DNA of 64,000 nucleotides. Source: Hygrocybe punicea (lineage: Eukaryota > Basidiomycota > Agaricomycetes > Agaricales > Hygrophoraceae). A program made the position numbers and the translations under genes. Where the stretch lies: positions 5,332,001 through 5,396,000 of the forward strand of contig OY744464.1 of the NCBI GenBank assembly GCA_963556145.1, given 5' to 3'. Shown here one piece after another: positions 24,254-36,779 of this stretch. The notes under the pieces were generated by a model. That model saw only the letters and a program-made list of their open reading frames with translations, made no database searches and was not told the DNA's origin. The stretch's first letter is position 1. Every line of letters starts with the position of its first letter.

Positions 24254-26942
24254 ATTCGGGTGTTCATTTTTTACCTTCGGTGTGACCAAGACTCCCCTAT
24301 GAAGTTTACAAGTTCTAACTTTGTACGTACATGTGTCCATTTGTGTTGTAACAATATGCATGTGTGACTCTGCCTCATATTGCTTCTCGTGGGTACGACA
24401 GACATCCCATGTGCCAAGCACTCTGCATGAAAAACACAAAGGCTCACGTGGAAAGTAATCCTTCTCCAGCGAACGTTGTGCCATCATGTATCATTGTGTC
24501 GGTTGCGGTTTTACCGACCCGGCTTTACTTTGGGCAAATTTTAACATTCTGATAACCTGTTAGCCGGCCAGGACGTGCGTAAATATAGATATAGGTATAG
24601 GTATTGTGGCGATAAAACATGTCATGGCAAGATCCGTTCTTCAGCCAAGCGTCTGCGTTCCCCATAGTGATCAATACCGGTGGTCTACTTGAGAATCCTC
24701 TGGCGGAGGGTACGATTCCAGCGAAAGGTGCATTTTCTGAAGACGGTCGTTCAAGTCTAGAGTTTAAAGGTCGACGGAAGTGATGAATGGCCCGTTGACA
24801 ATATAATGTAGACGACAGAAAGGGAACAGAGGTGGTAGCAACGCTCACCAGGGAGACCTGACTCGAGACCCATATGGGGGAAGTTTCCCCGTCCAACCAT
24901 AGACAGGCTGCCGATGTCACTAGTGCAAAATGAAACATCCGGTGTATCCCATGTGATAAATGTTGTGGTGTTTGGAAAAAGGGAGCCAACTATAGCTGAC
25001 TCGGATGTGTTGGGAATCTTGAGATAGTTTCGGGACGGTAGTGCATCCGAAGTGCCACGAGCGTGATCAAGGTTGGGAGCATACTTAACATCGTTCGCCG
25101 CTTGACGACACGGTCTGTCTTGTGCCCGGACCTTGCGACAAGGTCAGAAGTGCATCCACTGGGAATCAACTCACTAATCAAGTTGTAAAATGGGAACTCC
25201 TTCGCGAGTATTCTGATTGATTGCAGGGATGTTTGCCCTGCCCCACATGTGGACAATGCACTGGTGCGTTGCGACGGATCAAACATTATTTGAAGTCAAT
25301 CGTTGTTTTGGAGTTTGAGGTTTTGACGATCATGAGCGCCCGGTATCAAATGTACGATTCGGTGCCGTCTGACGGATGTCAGTGTCATCACAGCAATTGC
25401 AATCAATAATTTGCAAATTCTTCGAAGAGCAGACGGGTGTAGAATTTGACCGCGAAACACCTGGCAGCACGCATAAGTTCGATATCGATATAATGACGTT
25501 TAAATCTCGAACGTGAGTTGGCCGAAATCTGATGGCAAGGTGAAGAAGCAGATAAAATCAATATGCGAGTTAACCATACATGTCCGCAATTCGTCAAATC
25601 TGGAACAAGGAATGGTCCATATTGATAGCGACGAGTGCGCGGTGATCTTGTATTCACGAATGGCCATGACATTTGTCAAAGCCACTGGGAGTGGCAGGTG
25701 AGCACCGTGAGCTGCAGCCTGCAGGTGGAGGATTGCCAAGTATCAAATTGACATGATCCCATGAATAACCTGAAAGATTAGGCGGATAACACTGCGGCCA
25801 CCCACGATGGATACTTGAAACAAAACTCAGGATTGGAAGAGGGCCCGGGTGAACTCCTAAAGCAGGAGTATTAAGGTGGAAATTGCCGGGTTGTGGCGCT
25901 GAGTTTGAAACATTACGTAAACGTCCCAATCAGGATGGTTGGTTGACGGTGTATTGAAAGAATGAATACATTTCTGTCTGGACAGCCTAGGATATCTGAA
26001 ATTTCACCGCGATTGGTCTGGAAAACATTTAAAAGGGTAGGTCCCTCAAAAATTTCATTATCTCCATGCAATTTAAATTGACTTCACTGGTATACGCCAT
26101 CCATAGTGGTGACCGGCACCTTATCGCAGGCGTATCAACACAAATTGCAACGGCGAGGACCCGGACCCTTTCTTAAACCAGTGAAGCCCATTTCCATGTC
26201 CATGCCGTATACGCAATGGGTCCAACTCCAAGTTCATATAAATAATCATGCCCGGATCTCGCGGAATCTCCTATGCATCGTATGTCCTGGGCGGATCGGG
26301 CGAAAACCCTTCAGCGTTATAGGTACTTCATTCTCTGGAAAGCTCTATCCATTTCACCACTTACCCCCAGCCAAAGTCACAGATGTGCCACTACCGCAGG
26401 TTTGTCTCTCTAGTCCCGCGGCATACCAAGTAGCTACTGACCCGTTTGCATGTGCACAGAGTCCGCAACTTTTATAAGCTGTACGTGCGACTCCGTTCTT
26501 AAGCATTTCTCGTTAACTCCGTATCTTAGCAGGTGCGGCCATGGCGAGAACCTGGTTTGTTTTCGCTGTCATCGCAGAATTAGCAAATTAACATTTCTTC
26601 GGACACCAGCCAGATGAAGAGGTGAGATGACTTGAGTACTCTTTTAAATGATGGCTACAAATCTGCAGATCAAATGCAACCTTACGTCGTGTAAATTCAG
26701 CCCAACACATCCGAAAGACTGCTCACCACCCAAGTGTCTTCAAAGTTGCTGGCAATACCATCAATATCCTGAACAGTACGGTGTGTCGACGCTTAGGCGG
26801 GTGGCAAGACAAACAAATAGGCTAAAATCCCATCCACAGCACCTCACATCGATAGGCTTTGCCCCGACTGCCTTGTTGCCAGAGGTTTTGTCGAGCCAAA
26901 AACGTGGCATAGTCAAACGAGGCGCAGATAATGGACGTCAGA
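24254..26942. other. 2.7-kb gene-poor region
   Basis: No reading frame here shows a recognisable domain, codon pattern or plausible spliced continuation. The longest open frames (154 codons minus at 24525-24989, 123 codons plus at 26106-26477) lack conserved features. I see no terminal repeats, transposase motif or tRNA. A short ATAGGTATA-type repeat lies near 24580-24605. It may hold a lineage-specific gene, a non-coding transcript or a strongly decayed element. Confidence 0.5.
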
Positions 26943-27362
26943 TTAGCTAGCTAATTCAGCCTTTGCGGCAGCAGCATCCTGCTTCGCTGGCATGTGGTAT
27001 AGCACGACTATGTACCGCTCCTGTAGATGGAACCCGTTGAGGTGGTCTAGCGCATTTTTGGCCTGAAAGAGATTAGCCAAGGTGATAGACACTTGAAGAA
27101 AGAAGTGCGCACATCCATAACATCATCAAATACTACAAAAGCAGTTCCCTTTGTCTTCTGCTCATTCCCGACTCGAATTTGTCGTATACTGCCGTAGCGG
27201 CCGAAGAGATCATACAAATCTTCCCCAGTAATCTGATAGTTCAGATTCTTTATGAACAGAATGCGGTTGGCCCCGGGCGGGAGTTTCGTCTACGTAAGAG
27301 GACTGTTTATTGACTGGCTGGCATGGCGGGTTAAGACTTACCGCTGGTCTCGCAAGTGCCAT
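26943..27362 (-). CDS. SF3B6: Splicing factor SF3B6 (p14), branch-point RNA-binding protein
   Basis: Three exons (27362-27342, 27289-27113, 27062-26943), 105 residues. One RRM with RNP2-like ILFIKNLNY and RNP1-like TKGTAFVVF, followed by ALDHLNGFHLQERYIVVLYH. This is the p14 signature, ending in an Ala/Lys-rich tail. p14 sits in SF3b next to SF3B1 and contacts the branch adenosine. The short N-terminus (MALARPATKLPPGANR) matches orthologues. It is the third splicing gene within 7 kb. Confidence 0.93.
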
Positions 27363-27764
27363 TACGGTTGAGTTGATATTCGTACGCTTACATAATTTTC
27401 ACACACTACCAAATGTACTGGACTCCCGCCCCAGATGCAGATCTGACCATTCCCCTTGGTCCGGTGACCCAGCGCTCACGGTGCTGAGCGCTGAGCCCAC
27501 GTCCCAAGACAGAGTCACAGGGCCATCCTACTTGCCAGTGGGCCATGCCGCTGTTTCAGGGCTGATCGCGTTTTGCAAGAGACTGATCAATTAGAAAGCA
27601 TCCAGGAAGTACACGGCATTTGCGTTACAATTGGAAGTCTCTATATCTTAGACTTGACATTGCCAATTCAATGCTGCCAGAGTCCCCTGTTTCGCTAATG
27701 CAATTAGTCCAACAATATTCTGGGGGAAGTAGAGATTATTCACATTTCAATGTGATGTGGAGCC
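27363..27764. other. Intergenic: SF3B6 promoter and LCL2 3' side
   Basis: No gene seen. The stretch at 27470-27505 contains GCGCTCACGGTGCTGAGCGC, related to the AGTGCTC/AGCGCTC cluster upstream of the acetyltransferase near 10.37 kb. Confidence 0.5.
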
Positions 27765-28166
27765 CTACTTCGCCCTCATCAGGCGCTCGACTTCTTTGCA
27801 TTCATGCTCTCCCCTTATACACACGACCGTAGCAGCTCCGTCGTCCTGCGCGTCTGGGATAGTGCATTTCATGTCTTGCACGTCCGGACAAGGGCAGTGC
27901 ATTGGGTTGCTGACGCACTCCAACGTAGAAGGGCAAAGGTATTGCGAGCAAGAAACTGAGACAGAAGTTGAAGATGGATTTCAAGCACTGGTTTAATTTT
28001 TTGGCATACCACTCTCAGAATGAGCATGCCACTGTGATGCTCCAGATGGCCGTTGGTGGTGCTGCTGCTGCTGTTGACCAAACATCTGATCAAAGAAGTT
28101 GAATTGGGCCAAGGCCGAAGGGAGGAGACCAAATGTTAGAATGATGAGGATATGCCAGTTCATCAT
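27765..28166 (-). CDS. LCL2: LCL2-like secreted/ER protein
   Basis: Two exons (28166-28010 and 27955-27765), 115 residues. The start gives an immediate signal peptide ([20 protein letters not shown]), then the family hallmark [10 protein letters not shown] followed by a Gln/His run. The second exon carries the conserved cysteine block: [30 protein letters not shown] and [14 protein letters not shown]. In yeast Lcl2 is linked to ER-associated degradation and lifespan; its biochemical role is not known. Intron phase and acceptor TCTCAG fit. The next Met (28163) is an alternative start. Confidence 0.88.
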
Positions 28167-28408
28167 AGCGAGCGGTGTCAAGCAAGTTTTTAGTTTCTCA
28201 CGTGACGTGTGATGAATGTTAAGTACTGGGAAGCCTACAATGTCCAGTCGGATAAATAGTGTACTATATCGAGTGAGGCATAACGAGGTCGTGAACAGAG
28301 CAGTGTTGGAAATAGCTATGAGTGGAATAGATCTAAGCGAGATAAATAAGATGTTGCCGTCCAGTGTATTATCGAGTTGATTCTGGTCAGTGCGATCGTG
28401 TTTCCCTG

Positions 28409-29389
28409 TCAAAGTGGCTCGTCAACACCGTCGTCGTCTCCATTTCTCCAATAATCATCCACCTCATCCGCAAGCATTCGCCTCCTTCGTTCTCTTCTTT
28501 CAGTCTTCGAGGCGATAGGAGTCGGATGGGGAGACGTCATTACGCCCATGCCGAGTGCTGATCTACGAGTTGGTGTGCCAACCTCGGTGAATTTCTTCCG
28601 CGGTGTCGACGCCAGAGACTCCATGTTTCCAAAAAATTCCCCTTGCTGTTTCTCAGTATCTGAAGAAACGTCTGACTCTGGTAGAGCCTTACGTGCTTTC
28701 TTTCGTGGTGGAATATTTTCCTTCTGCCCGTCTTTGCCCTGCTCCGAATATGTCTCATAGATTGGGCTAGAGGAAAGATATCGCACGTGAGACAAAATTA
28801 TGCCTGTATCCATATGAACATCGAAGCCGGGGTAGTGGATGGATTGTCGGTCTGGAGGCTCGCGTGGAATCAGGGTTGGGGTTGGGTGCCCTAAGAAATG
28901 GGAGCTAGAGTTACCACCCATCCCCCGGTAGTGACTGTCTGGAGCAGAAGACGATTTGGACTTGGACTTGAGTTCCGGAGAACGAGCGAGCTTCTTAGGG
29001 ATTGGCGTCGATCGAGGCATGGTTGGTGTCGTGCTCATGACAGACAAGGCATTCAGAGCTGAGGCGGGCGAAGCAACCGCCCTACTATCATCCAAAGTGT
29101 TTTTTGCACGTCCAAAATCGAGCCTTTTGGCTGGACTGTTGGGTCCACAAAGAAGCTCCTCGAAACGCCCCTGTGACCTGCACGATGTAGAAAGTGCAAT
29201 CTTCAGCGTCTTCTCAGGAGAAGAAATAAATTCCTCATTGAGTATGCGACGCTTCGTTGGGCTGAAATGTATTGGAGAAAGAGGGCGTTTGTGAGGTGTG
29301 ATTTGATGATTAGTGTTAGGAGGTAAAAAACGTTCGATAGGCAGTTCCTGCAATGGTCTGGGGTGTCGCACGGTGTTCCTGCGCTGCAT
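28409..29389 (-). CDS. KEN-box protein, disordered, cell-cycle-like
   Basis: Single open frame of 326 residues, no known domain. It is basic and rich in Ser/Pro. Candidate CDK sites are frequent (SPTKRR, SPEKT, SPAKR, TPRKK, TPTRR). A KEN motif followed by a basic patch (QKENIPPRKKARKAL) sits at residues 222-236. An RRIL near residue 47 could serve as a weak destruction box. The C-terminus is a strongly basic helix (ERRERRRR) followed by an acidic end (DDYWRNGDDDGVDEP). This layout resembles APC/C substrates such as securins or mitotic regulators, but similarity is compositional. The stop of the next gene (RPA190) lies 120 bases upstream on the same strand. Confidence 0.7.
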   Translation of the reverse strand: MQRRNTVRHPRPLQELPIERFLPPNTNHQITPHKRPLSPIHFSPTKRRILNEEFISSPEKTLKIALSTSCRSQGRFEELLCGPNSPAKRLDFGRAKNTLDDSRAVASPASALNALSVMSTTPTMPRSTPIPKKLARSPELKSKSKSSSAPDSHYRGMGGNSSSHFLGHPTPTLIPREPPDRQSIHYPGFDVHMDTGIILSHVRYLSSSPIYETYSEQGKDGQKENIPPRKKARKALPESDVSSDTEKQQGEFFGNMESLASTPRKKFTEVGTPTRRSALGMGVMTSPHPTPIASKTERRERRRRMLADEVDDYWRNGDDDGVDEPL

Positions 29390-29509
29390 TCGAGCCTGGG
29401 ATGACTAGCGGTGTGGTCGTCGTGGTCGTGGTCGTGGTCACAAAGGAAAATGGTCGCCACGTTGTCAACGTTTCAACACTAGGCAAACAGACATAAATAA
29501 CGCGTGACA

Positions 29510-32500
29510 TCACGCGTGTACTATTGGCATGATCACGTCGAATACACCCGTTCCGGTCAAGTTCGGCTGACCCACTACGATATTACTAGATGGTGTTGTG
29601 AGATCATCAAAATCTCCGTATAGCGTCGCATCAGATATGAAAGCAGCTGTGGTTTCGTACGAAGCTTTCAGCAGTGGTGACGGGTTGGTGGAGATACCTT
29701 TCCGGTTAAAAGGTTTATATCCCCCATCAAATGTCTGTCAAAATCAGCATCATTGCAAGAACGGCACAACTTGTTACCGAAAAAAACCCACCATGTAGTC
29801 CGCAATCAGTTCCAGATGTCGGAAATTGACGTCGATTTTGTAAGCCCCGAAAACGTCCCTGATCTCTCGCAGGATGGCGGAGCGAGCCATCTCTACTCCA
29901 TACGTTTTCAGAATCGCATGTATGTCATTGGAGTAAATGTTGTTTTCCTCGATTATGCCCTCCGTGATGGTAGAAAGTTCCCATAAGCCATGGAAGTTGG
30001 ATCCATTGGTAATAAGCTGGTAACAGATTGTTATTATTAGCAAAAGAATGATGGATAAGCACATTTCACCTCCGTCTTTTCGTCCCCTTCTTTCACGAAG
30101 CAGTCAATTACCCCAGGAATTTCTCGAATGATAGTTTTCCTGCAAGTTCGTTCGACAATACCCACAAGAAGCAATTTCGGCATAGCATCTCCGAACTAGA
30201 TGGGAACGGTCAGTCCCCTAGTTTTGGCTGGCACCGCAACATACCTCGATTTGGAATGTACAGGAGGTGTCGTTGAACGTAAAAGAGGTGGCCTGGCTCA
30301 TATTGCCAGTGAAGGAATCAGCTACTGACTTTGCTTGCGTCCGAAGATCACTATTGCGACCGGAGGAGCTTTGGTCGATTCTGTCCACACTCCCTTCCAC
30401 ATCGGAGACAAACGCAGTCTCTATGGTTTTGTCCAAAAACTCCCCTGTGTCGTCGTTGTCAGCCTCGTCATCAGACTCGTAAGTAGCCTGCTGTTTCCTC
30501 TGTCTCGCCCGTTTCGAGTCTTCGGCGTCACCGTCACCAACTTCGCTCTTATCGTCGTCACCCTTGTTCTTCCCAAGTGGCTCACCATCGTCAACGACAT
30601 CACGCTCCTCAGCATCGCCATTGAAAGTGTGTGATTTCTTCCCTTTCCCGAGGTCTGCGATTTGGCTCTTGAGATCTGCATCCAATTTTTTCATCTCCAA
30701 CTGTATTTCCTTCTTCAGCGTGAGCGGGAATTTCACCGCAAACGCTATCAGAATTTCCGAGGGTTCCACATCGTATTCCGATTCATACTCTTCCTTTGGG
30801 AAAAATGCAAGGTTCACGGTGTATTGCCGGCGTCGGGCTTCGCCAGCGATCACCAAGGTTTCCGTAACAGTAATGTTGTCGACAACTTGCGACAGGGTTA
30901 CGCGACTGGCTCTTTTGCAGAAAGTAGAGATCTCTGCATGAGAAACGCCTGAGCAAACTTTCATCTTCATGGAGGGTGTTTTGGGTTTCTGAGACGCGGT
31001 CATAATAATTTCTCGCAGTCGTGGGATGCCCAAAGTGACATTTGCAGCACCATGTCCTGTATGGCCAACAGTCAAGGAAGTAATTCAACAAACCCAAATG
31101 AGGCTTACCGGCAAAATGGAACGTATTCAGAGTCATTTGCGTTGAGGGCTCACCAACGCTGAGAGTTGAAATGAGTACATAAGGTTCTGATAGATCGAAG
31201 GAATAGGTACCACTACCCTTGTGAAGCAAGTAAGCCAACTGCTTCCCCGGGTTCGACCAGACTTCGCATGTACTTGAAGTTCAGAAGAAGTCGGAAGTTT
31301 CTACTTGACATCAGAGGTTTCCGAGTAGTGTTCGCGACTTCGACTTCTCCTTTGGATTTAAGAAGCCGGTTCGGGTTTGTCTTGATGTAATTTTCAAGAG
31401 CTTCTGCAAACTTCTCGGACGTACTTCCAAGATAGCGACTCGGATTGTATTTGGATAAAGCGGGAGCATATTTCTCTTGTTTGGCAGGTTTGCACTTGTC
31501 TGAGCGTCCCAGTGATTTTTTGACAATCTTCCTTGTATATGCCAGCGCCTCGTGAGCATCCACAATACCCTCGATAGACCGAGGTCGATAACGATTGACC
31601 AGAGACAGTTCGTTTCGAGCAAAGAACTCGAACTGATATAAATGTGTTTGTTTCGTCACGTCGAGTGCGTCTCCACCGTAGTTGAATTGGTATACCGAAG
31701 AATCGCTGCCTCGAACCGTGTGGTCGTAATGGACACGGATGCCTTCCAGGTGTTTGATCAAGCACCGTTGAAGGTAGCCAGACCGCGATGTCTTGATGGC
31801 TGTGTCGATGAGTCCCTCGCGACCTGCCATGCAATGGAAATAAAACTCTTGTGGCTTGACACCGGTCAGGAAGCGACTCGCGATATAACCGCCAGCAATG
31901 GCCCTGGTCTCGAATGGCTTGAAGGAGGGCAAAGTCTTTCCGCTGACCATAACAGGGACCCGGCGGCCCTCAAGTTCCTGCTGGCCCAATGCGCAAGAAA
32001 TCTGCTGAGCATTGACTGCACTGCCTTTGGCGCCTGAAAGTGTCATAGTCTGCATGTTGTTGTGAGGGAACTGGCGCAAGAGACCGTGAGGAATACAAGC
32101 ATCAGCAATAGATTTTGTAAGTTTGGCTAGCTTTGCTTTGACCGTTATATCAAGACCGGCCATTTTTTTGTCATCCCGTAACACATCCTCAAGCAAGGAA
32201 GTCAAAGCCGAAGGCACTTCAGCTGTGGGAATATTGGCCAGCGATGGGAAATTCTCTATAGCGCCTTCGGTCCCGGAATTTCGCCCTTGATGCAAGATAT
32301 TAGCCCTTTTTGCGTTCCCGTCTGGAGTTAGCGCTAGATCATCCATGCGACATGTAAATGCTCGATGTTGCAGGAACTTGGTAAACAAGCGACTGAGAAT
32401 ACCGAGGAGCTTGCCTGCGACATCACCACCGTAGAGCTCATGGACCGAATGAACTAAACCGAAATCTGTAGCGCCAAAGGCTGATTTGTCCAGAATACCA

Positions 32501-35455
32501 CACAACAGCTCGCCTCCGACAAATAGCACTTGGTCCTCAGTCGAGTCCTTACCCCACAAATGGCCAGGTACCTTCGCTTTTGCGTCCAAGTTAAGGCCCT
32601 CTGCGTTGCTGGGCGTGATGTTTCTGAGCACGGTAGATATCTGAAAAGTCGATGAAAGTTGGCCTACAGCTGACCAGAAAATATGAACATACCATCTGTT
32701 TGCCCGTCCACAATGGCGTTGGTTTCCAGATTGAAGGCGGCAATGTTACCAAACGACCGCCATTATGCGAGCCCTCTTCTGGCCGGAGTGCCCCATACAA
32801 TAGTTGACAATACTCATCACGCGTGAAGAATGTATCCTGGCAGGTCACCCAGACACCGGCAACAACATGGTCTTGTATTAGTCCTCGGAGAGGTTTCCCC
32901 GACGTAGGTACCAAATATTGGTGGTCTGTGTTGGCGATGAACATAGCCTCCGCGCGAGCAATTTGGTTTTCTGGGCGGTACGTGAGTTCATTCTAGGACC
33001 ACTACAAAACAACAGGAGTACTAACGAGGGAAATGCAGGTTGATTTCTTCCAATATATATCAGTTATATTAACCGTAAAACCGCAAGTTAATTCAACGTA
33101 CCGTCTCCGTCAAAATCGGCTGGAGAGAAATGATGTTAGAATAGCCGTAATTTTCACACCAAAGTTACTTTACCATTGTATGAATTACTAAGAAAAGAAG
33201 GTATCAGTATTTGAAATCATCGAGACCGAGAACTAACCAATTCGCATAGTGCATCCGAATTGTCTTCTCTCCTTGTAACACACGTGCTTTATGTGCCATC
33301 ATACTTGGTTTATGCAATGTTGGCTGCCGATTGACGATTAACATATCACCATCCTGGAGGTGACGGTACACTTTCTTGTTAACGGACGGCGTACGAGTGT
33401 AGAGGCCACGTCGTCCAAAGCCTGACTGAACTCCTTCTTGTGGTGTCAGTAACTGGTTAGCGATTGCGGTCCGCTGCTCCACACTAAGTTTATCCTGTGG
33501 TAGATGATAATGGTTTCAATGCAAACGAGAGGTCATTGAGGGCTTACGAGTGATGTTTGATGTCCATCCTCATTCTCGACAATGGTGGCACCAGGGTACC
33601 CTCGTGGCCCAGTAATTACCCACTGTCTCAGTTCATGGAAATTGGTCGGGGTTACTGGCTCTGGAAACGTGAGTTTTCGGGCAAATATTGGAGGTACTCC
33701 GATCTCATTCGGTTCAATATGAACGTCAGGGGAGATGACCGAGCGGGCAGCGTAATTGACACGTTTACCCTGTGGGAAGATAAGCCACACCAAATTGTTT
33801 GACAAGGAAAACTATACCATCATATGCTTCCGAAATAAACCTTCCTTCTTCTCCAAACCTTGCTTAACGCCAGCTGGAGGAAGCTTTCCTGGCCTTACAG
33901 GTGTCGGGTTCTTATTGCTATCCATGAAGCTATTGACGTCAACCTGAAGCTGCACCAGGCAATCAAGCAATGCACCCAAAAGCTTCCTCCGAGCAGCTTC
34001 ATCAAAATCCTTCGTTTTTCGTGAGGCAGCCCGTAAATCCACATTGAGATCGCGGAGTCGGTAGCAAGTGTTCAGAAGTCGGGTCAACAGTTCATTCTGC
34101 GGATGCTCAAAGAGTATCTCTCCCATTTTGGCGGGAGGACGAAAGCGTGTGGGCACAACAGGAATAACCTCCAGGAAGAACATATCAGCAGAAGCCAATG
34201 ATAGTCCCCCGGGAGATATAATAGCGAATGGTCCGTGCCTCCCAAAAAGTAGTGAACAAATGCGGGCTTCCCTTTGAAAGAGTCGTCGAAGGTGAGCACG
34301 ACATTCCTCCGGGGCCATGACACGTTCGTTGCGGCCACGAGATGTTTTGGCCTTCCCATTTACAGCCCTGGGTGTTTGCGCTGGTTTTTTCGGCTCGTTT
34401 TCGTCTGACTCCCCGTCAGACATGGTAGGATCCCCAGCGGTTTCGGGTTCAGTCATCTCGATATCAGAATCCGACTCGACCTCATGTCCTTCAGATTGAG
34501 CTATGTTTAAACTGTGCACCTCCTGCTGGAAGAGTACATCTGGACGCCTTAGATTAATTGCTGAATGCATTAACTTTTGCTTGCGACTCAGATCGTACTC
34601 GATTATTTTGGTGGAACCTTCCTTACGGAATGTGTACCCATGTCTGGAAGTCAGGGTATGAATCATGAAGTAGATCTCAATGAAAAACTGGTGAATACTC
34701 ACGCACAACATCCCTGGTTAAAACACTTCTTCAATCCTGCCGCCTTAAGGAATTCTGTGATCAACTCTTTTCGAGCTTGATACACGAGACCGTCCTTATA
34801 GTGATCGCGCTTACTACCCGAGGCACGGCAAAGGTGGATCTTGACAAACAAGTCCACACGCTGCTGAAATTCCTCGGACGATTCGTCCATGGATTCATCT
34901 TCATCAGTTCCTTTTCGGTTGGGCCGCGACTGAAGGTCATCCACAGATAAAGCAGCCTGCAAGAGACCATGCTCCAACAATTGAAACTTTGCTATATATT
35001 TGCATAGCTGAGGATTTACTTCAGAGGATTAGCTACAAGTAGTGAGAAGATCCGTACCACAGTCCTGCTCATCTTGAACCGGTGACAGAATAGACAAGTT
35101 CCTCGTAGGAGATTCAACATATTTGAGATGAATAATGGATGGAATACTGGGGCAGGAAGTTCAATATGTCCAAAATGCCCAGGACAAGTGAAATAAGTGA
35201 GACGGCATGTTGCACAACTATAACAAAACGTCAGACACGTAAAGTACGAGCAATAACCGCCCGAGCATACATGTCTCGCTTGTCACTTGGTCCAAGGGCA
35301 GGATCGTAGAGCCCTCCAATGGCGGGCCTGTTCATGTCATCCAAGAGAATGGGATTTATTACTTGCTTGACGGAAATGCGACGGACATCCTCAGTTGACA
35401 GGAAAGAAAAGGAGACGCTAGAAACAGCGGATGGTATAGAGTGTGCAATATTCAT
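29510..35455 (-). CDS. RPA190: RNA polymerase I largest subunit (RPA190)
   Basis: Almost 6 kb, many exons, minus strand. The N-terminus contains [20 protein letters not shown], then the zinc cluster [20 protein letters not shown] with a second pair CLFCHRF. The Mg-binding catalytic loop NADFDGDE is split over micro-exons 33187-33174 (14 bases) and 33119-33102 (18 bases). The residue after DE is Ile instead of the usual Met. Bridge-helix region: [20 protein letters not shown] Pol I-type acidic insert ([17 protein letters not shown]) lies near 30430-30480, and the end is [17 protein letters not shown]. It transcribes the large rRNA precursor. Downstream neighbours include an RRN11-like Pol I factor and RIX1. 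Confidence 0.95.
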
Positions 35456-35565
35456 GGCTGCTCAGGAAACTTGCAGCTATGCACAGAGGGCGTAATTTTC
35501 GACTCGGAGTTGGATGACTTCAAGTTTTTAATGCTACTGCCGATTATGGGAATATCACAAAAAAT

Positions 35566-36714
35566 CTAACTGCCTCGTTTTCCAGCTGGCCGACCTTTTC
35601 CTGACTTCATTTTCTGAGCCTCTCCGACAAGCTCTGCTATGAGCTTATTGTAAGTTTCCGAGTCCTGCTGCAATGCCTCTCGAGTCTGCAGTAGATACTT
35701 TAGCATTGACGAGGTCTGAGCAGTCTGAGTACGTATATCTGCCAGATGACGCTCGAGAGTTCCGAGCGGAACCAAGGTCAAGGTTTCTGTTAAAAAGACA
35801 CGTCAGACCTCTAAAAACAACTAGAGAGTCATCGTACCTGGAAGAAGTCCGAGTATCTCTGAAATCTTTTCCTCGTCAAGTTCTGGCTTTGGACCGAAAG
35901 GTGATTCAATGGGACCTCGTCGACCTAGAGGAGTCCCAGAACGAGGCGTCCCCGCACGCGACGATTCTGGCGCATTGGCCAGGTGCGGCGTATTTTTGGA
36001 CTCGGGGGGCACTGACGTCGGCCTCGTGGTGATCTGTAGCGGAGGAAGTGGCTTGCCATTGGCTCGGGGTAGGACCTCATCAAGATTTACGGGTATTCCG
36101 AGGGCAATGAGGTGCTGTCTGCGTATCCGAGATTGCTTCCAGTTTGGAGGTTTGAGCGGCGGGGGAGGTTGCATCAGCATGTTATACAGATTACGACTGT
36201 TACATTTTTAGATTTTGAGATCATGCTCTGAACGTACAGGAAGTGATGATTACCTCCCAGGTGTCATTAATATTTGAGAGATCCCCTCCGCCTCTCTTAT
36301 GCCTTCCTGTGTTGTGACTTGAGAGATGTCATCATTTCCCCATATTGGTGCAAGGATATCGTTCACTTGCTTTACGAGCTCTGCTCTTGATGGCATCGGA
36401 TCCAATCGCAAAGGCTGCCAGTTCGTTTGGGACGGTCCAGCAATCGGAGCCTCTTCTCTGAATTCATCTTCTCCGAAGTGCTGTGTCTCCCCTTCTTGCG
36501 CATCTCCAAAGTCGCCAAAATCATCGTTCTCCCCGTCCGCTGATGCGGTCTGCACCGACGCCCCGAAGTCGTCAAAGTCATCGAACGCATCGTTGAGTTG
36601 GTCGCGAGTGACTGTAGGAAATGCGCTGATAGATCTTGCTTCTTGACGAAGCGGTGGTACTGGGTCGCTGGGCGCTCCCCAAACCGATGTTCCAAATGTC
36701 AAATCGTCATCCAT
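35566..36714 (-). CDS. LAA2-like AP-1 accessory protein (candidate)
   Basis: Three exons (36714-36254, 36196-35838, 35786-35566), 346 residues. The N-terminal half is acidic with repeated Phe-Gly-Asp motifs (DDFDDFGASV, DDFGDFGDA) of the kind that bind gamma-ear/GAE domains of AP-1 and GGA adaptors. The centre holds a conserved basic block, PPPPLKPPNWKQSRIRRQHL followed by GIPVNLDEVLP. The C-terminus is a predicted coiled coil. The combination fits the YBL010C/LAA2 (DUF5102) type of AP-1 accessory factor. This assignment is from memory of family features and needs a profile search. It is divergent from the RRN11-like gene, 65 bases start to start. Confidence 0.6.
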
Positions 36715-36779
36715 AGCTATAGACGAGATCGTCGACTCAGATATAAATTTGTCATTGTTTGGTTCACTATACTCGATCG
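36715..36779. promoter_or_regulatory. 65-bp divergent promoter LAA2-like / RRN11-like
   Basis: All sequence between the two start codons. It includes GATATAAATT (36738-36747), which could act as a TATA-like element for either direction. Confidence 0.5.

Noticed and set aside
24525..24989. 154-codon minus-strand open frame in the gene-poor gap
   Set aside because: No domain, biased low-complexity ends (YTYIYIYA from a TA-rich stretch) and no splice partners.
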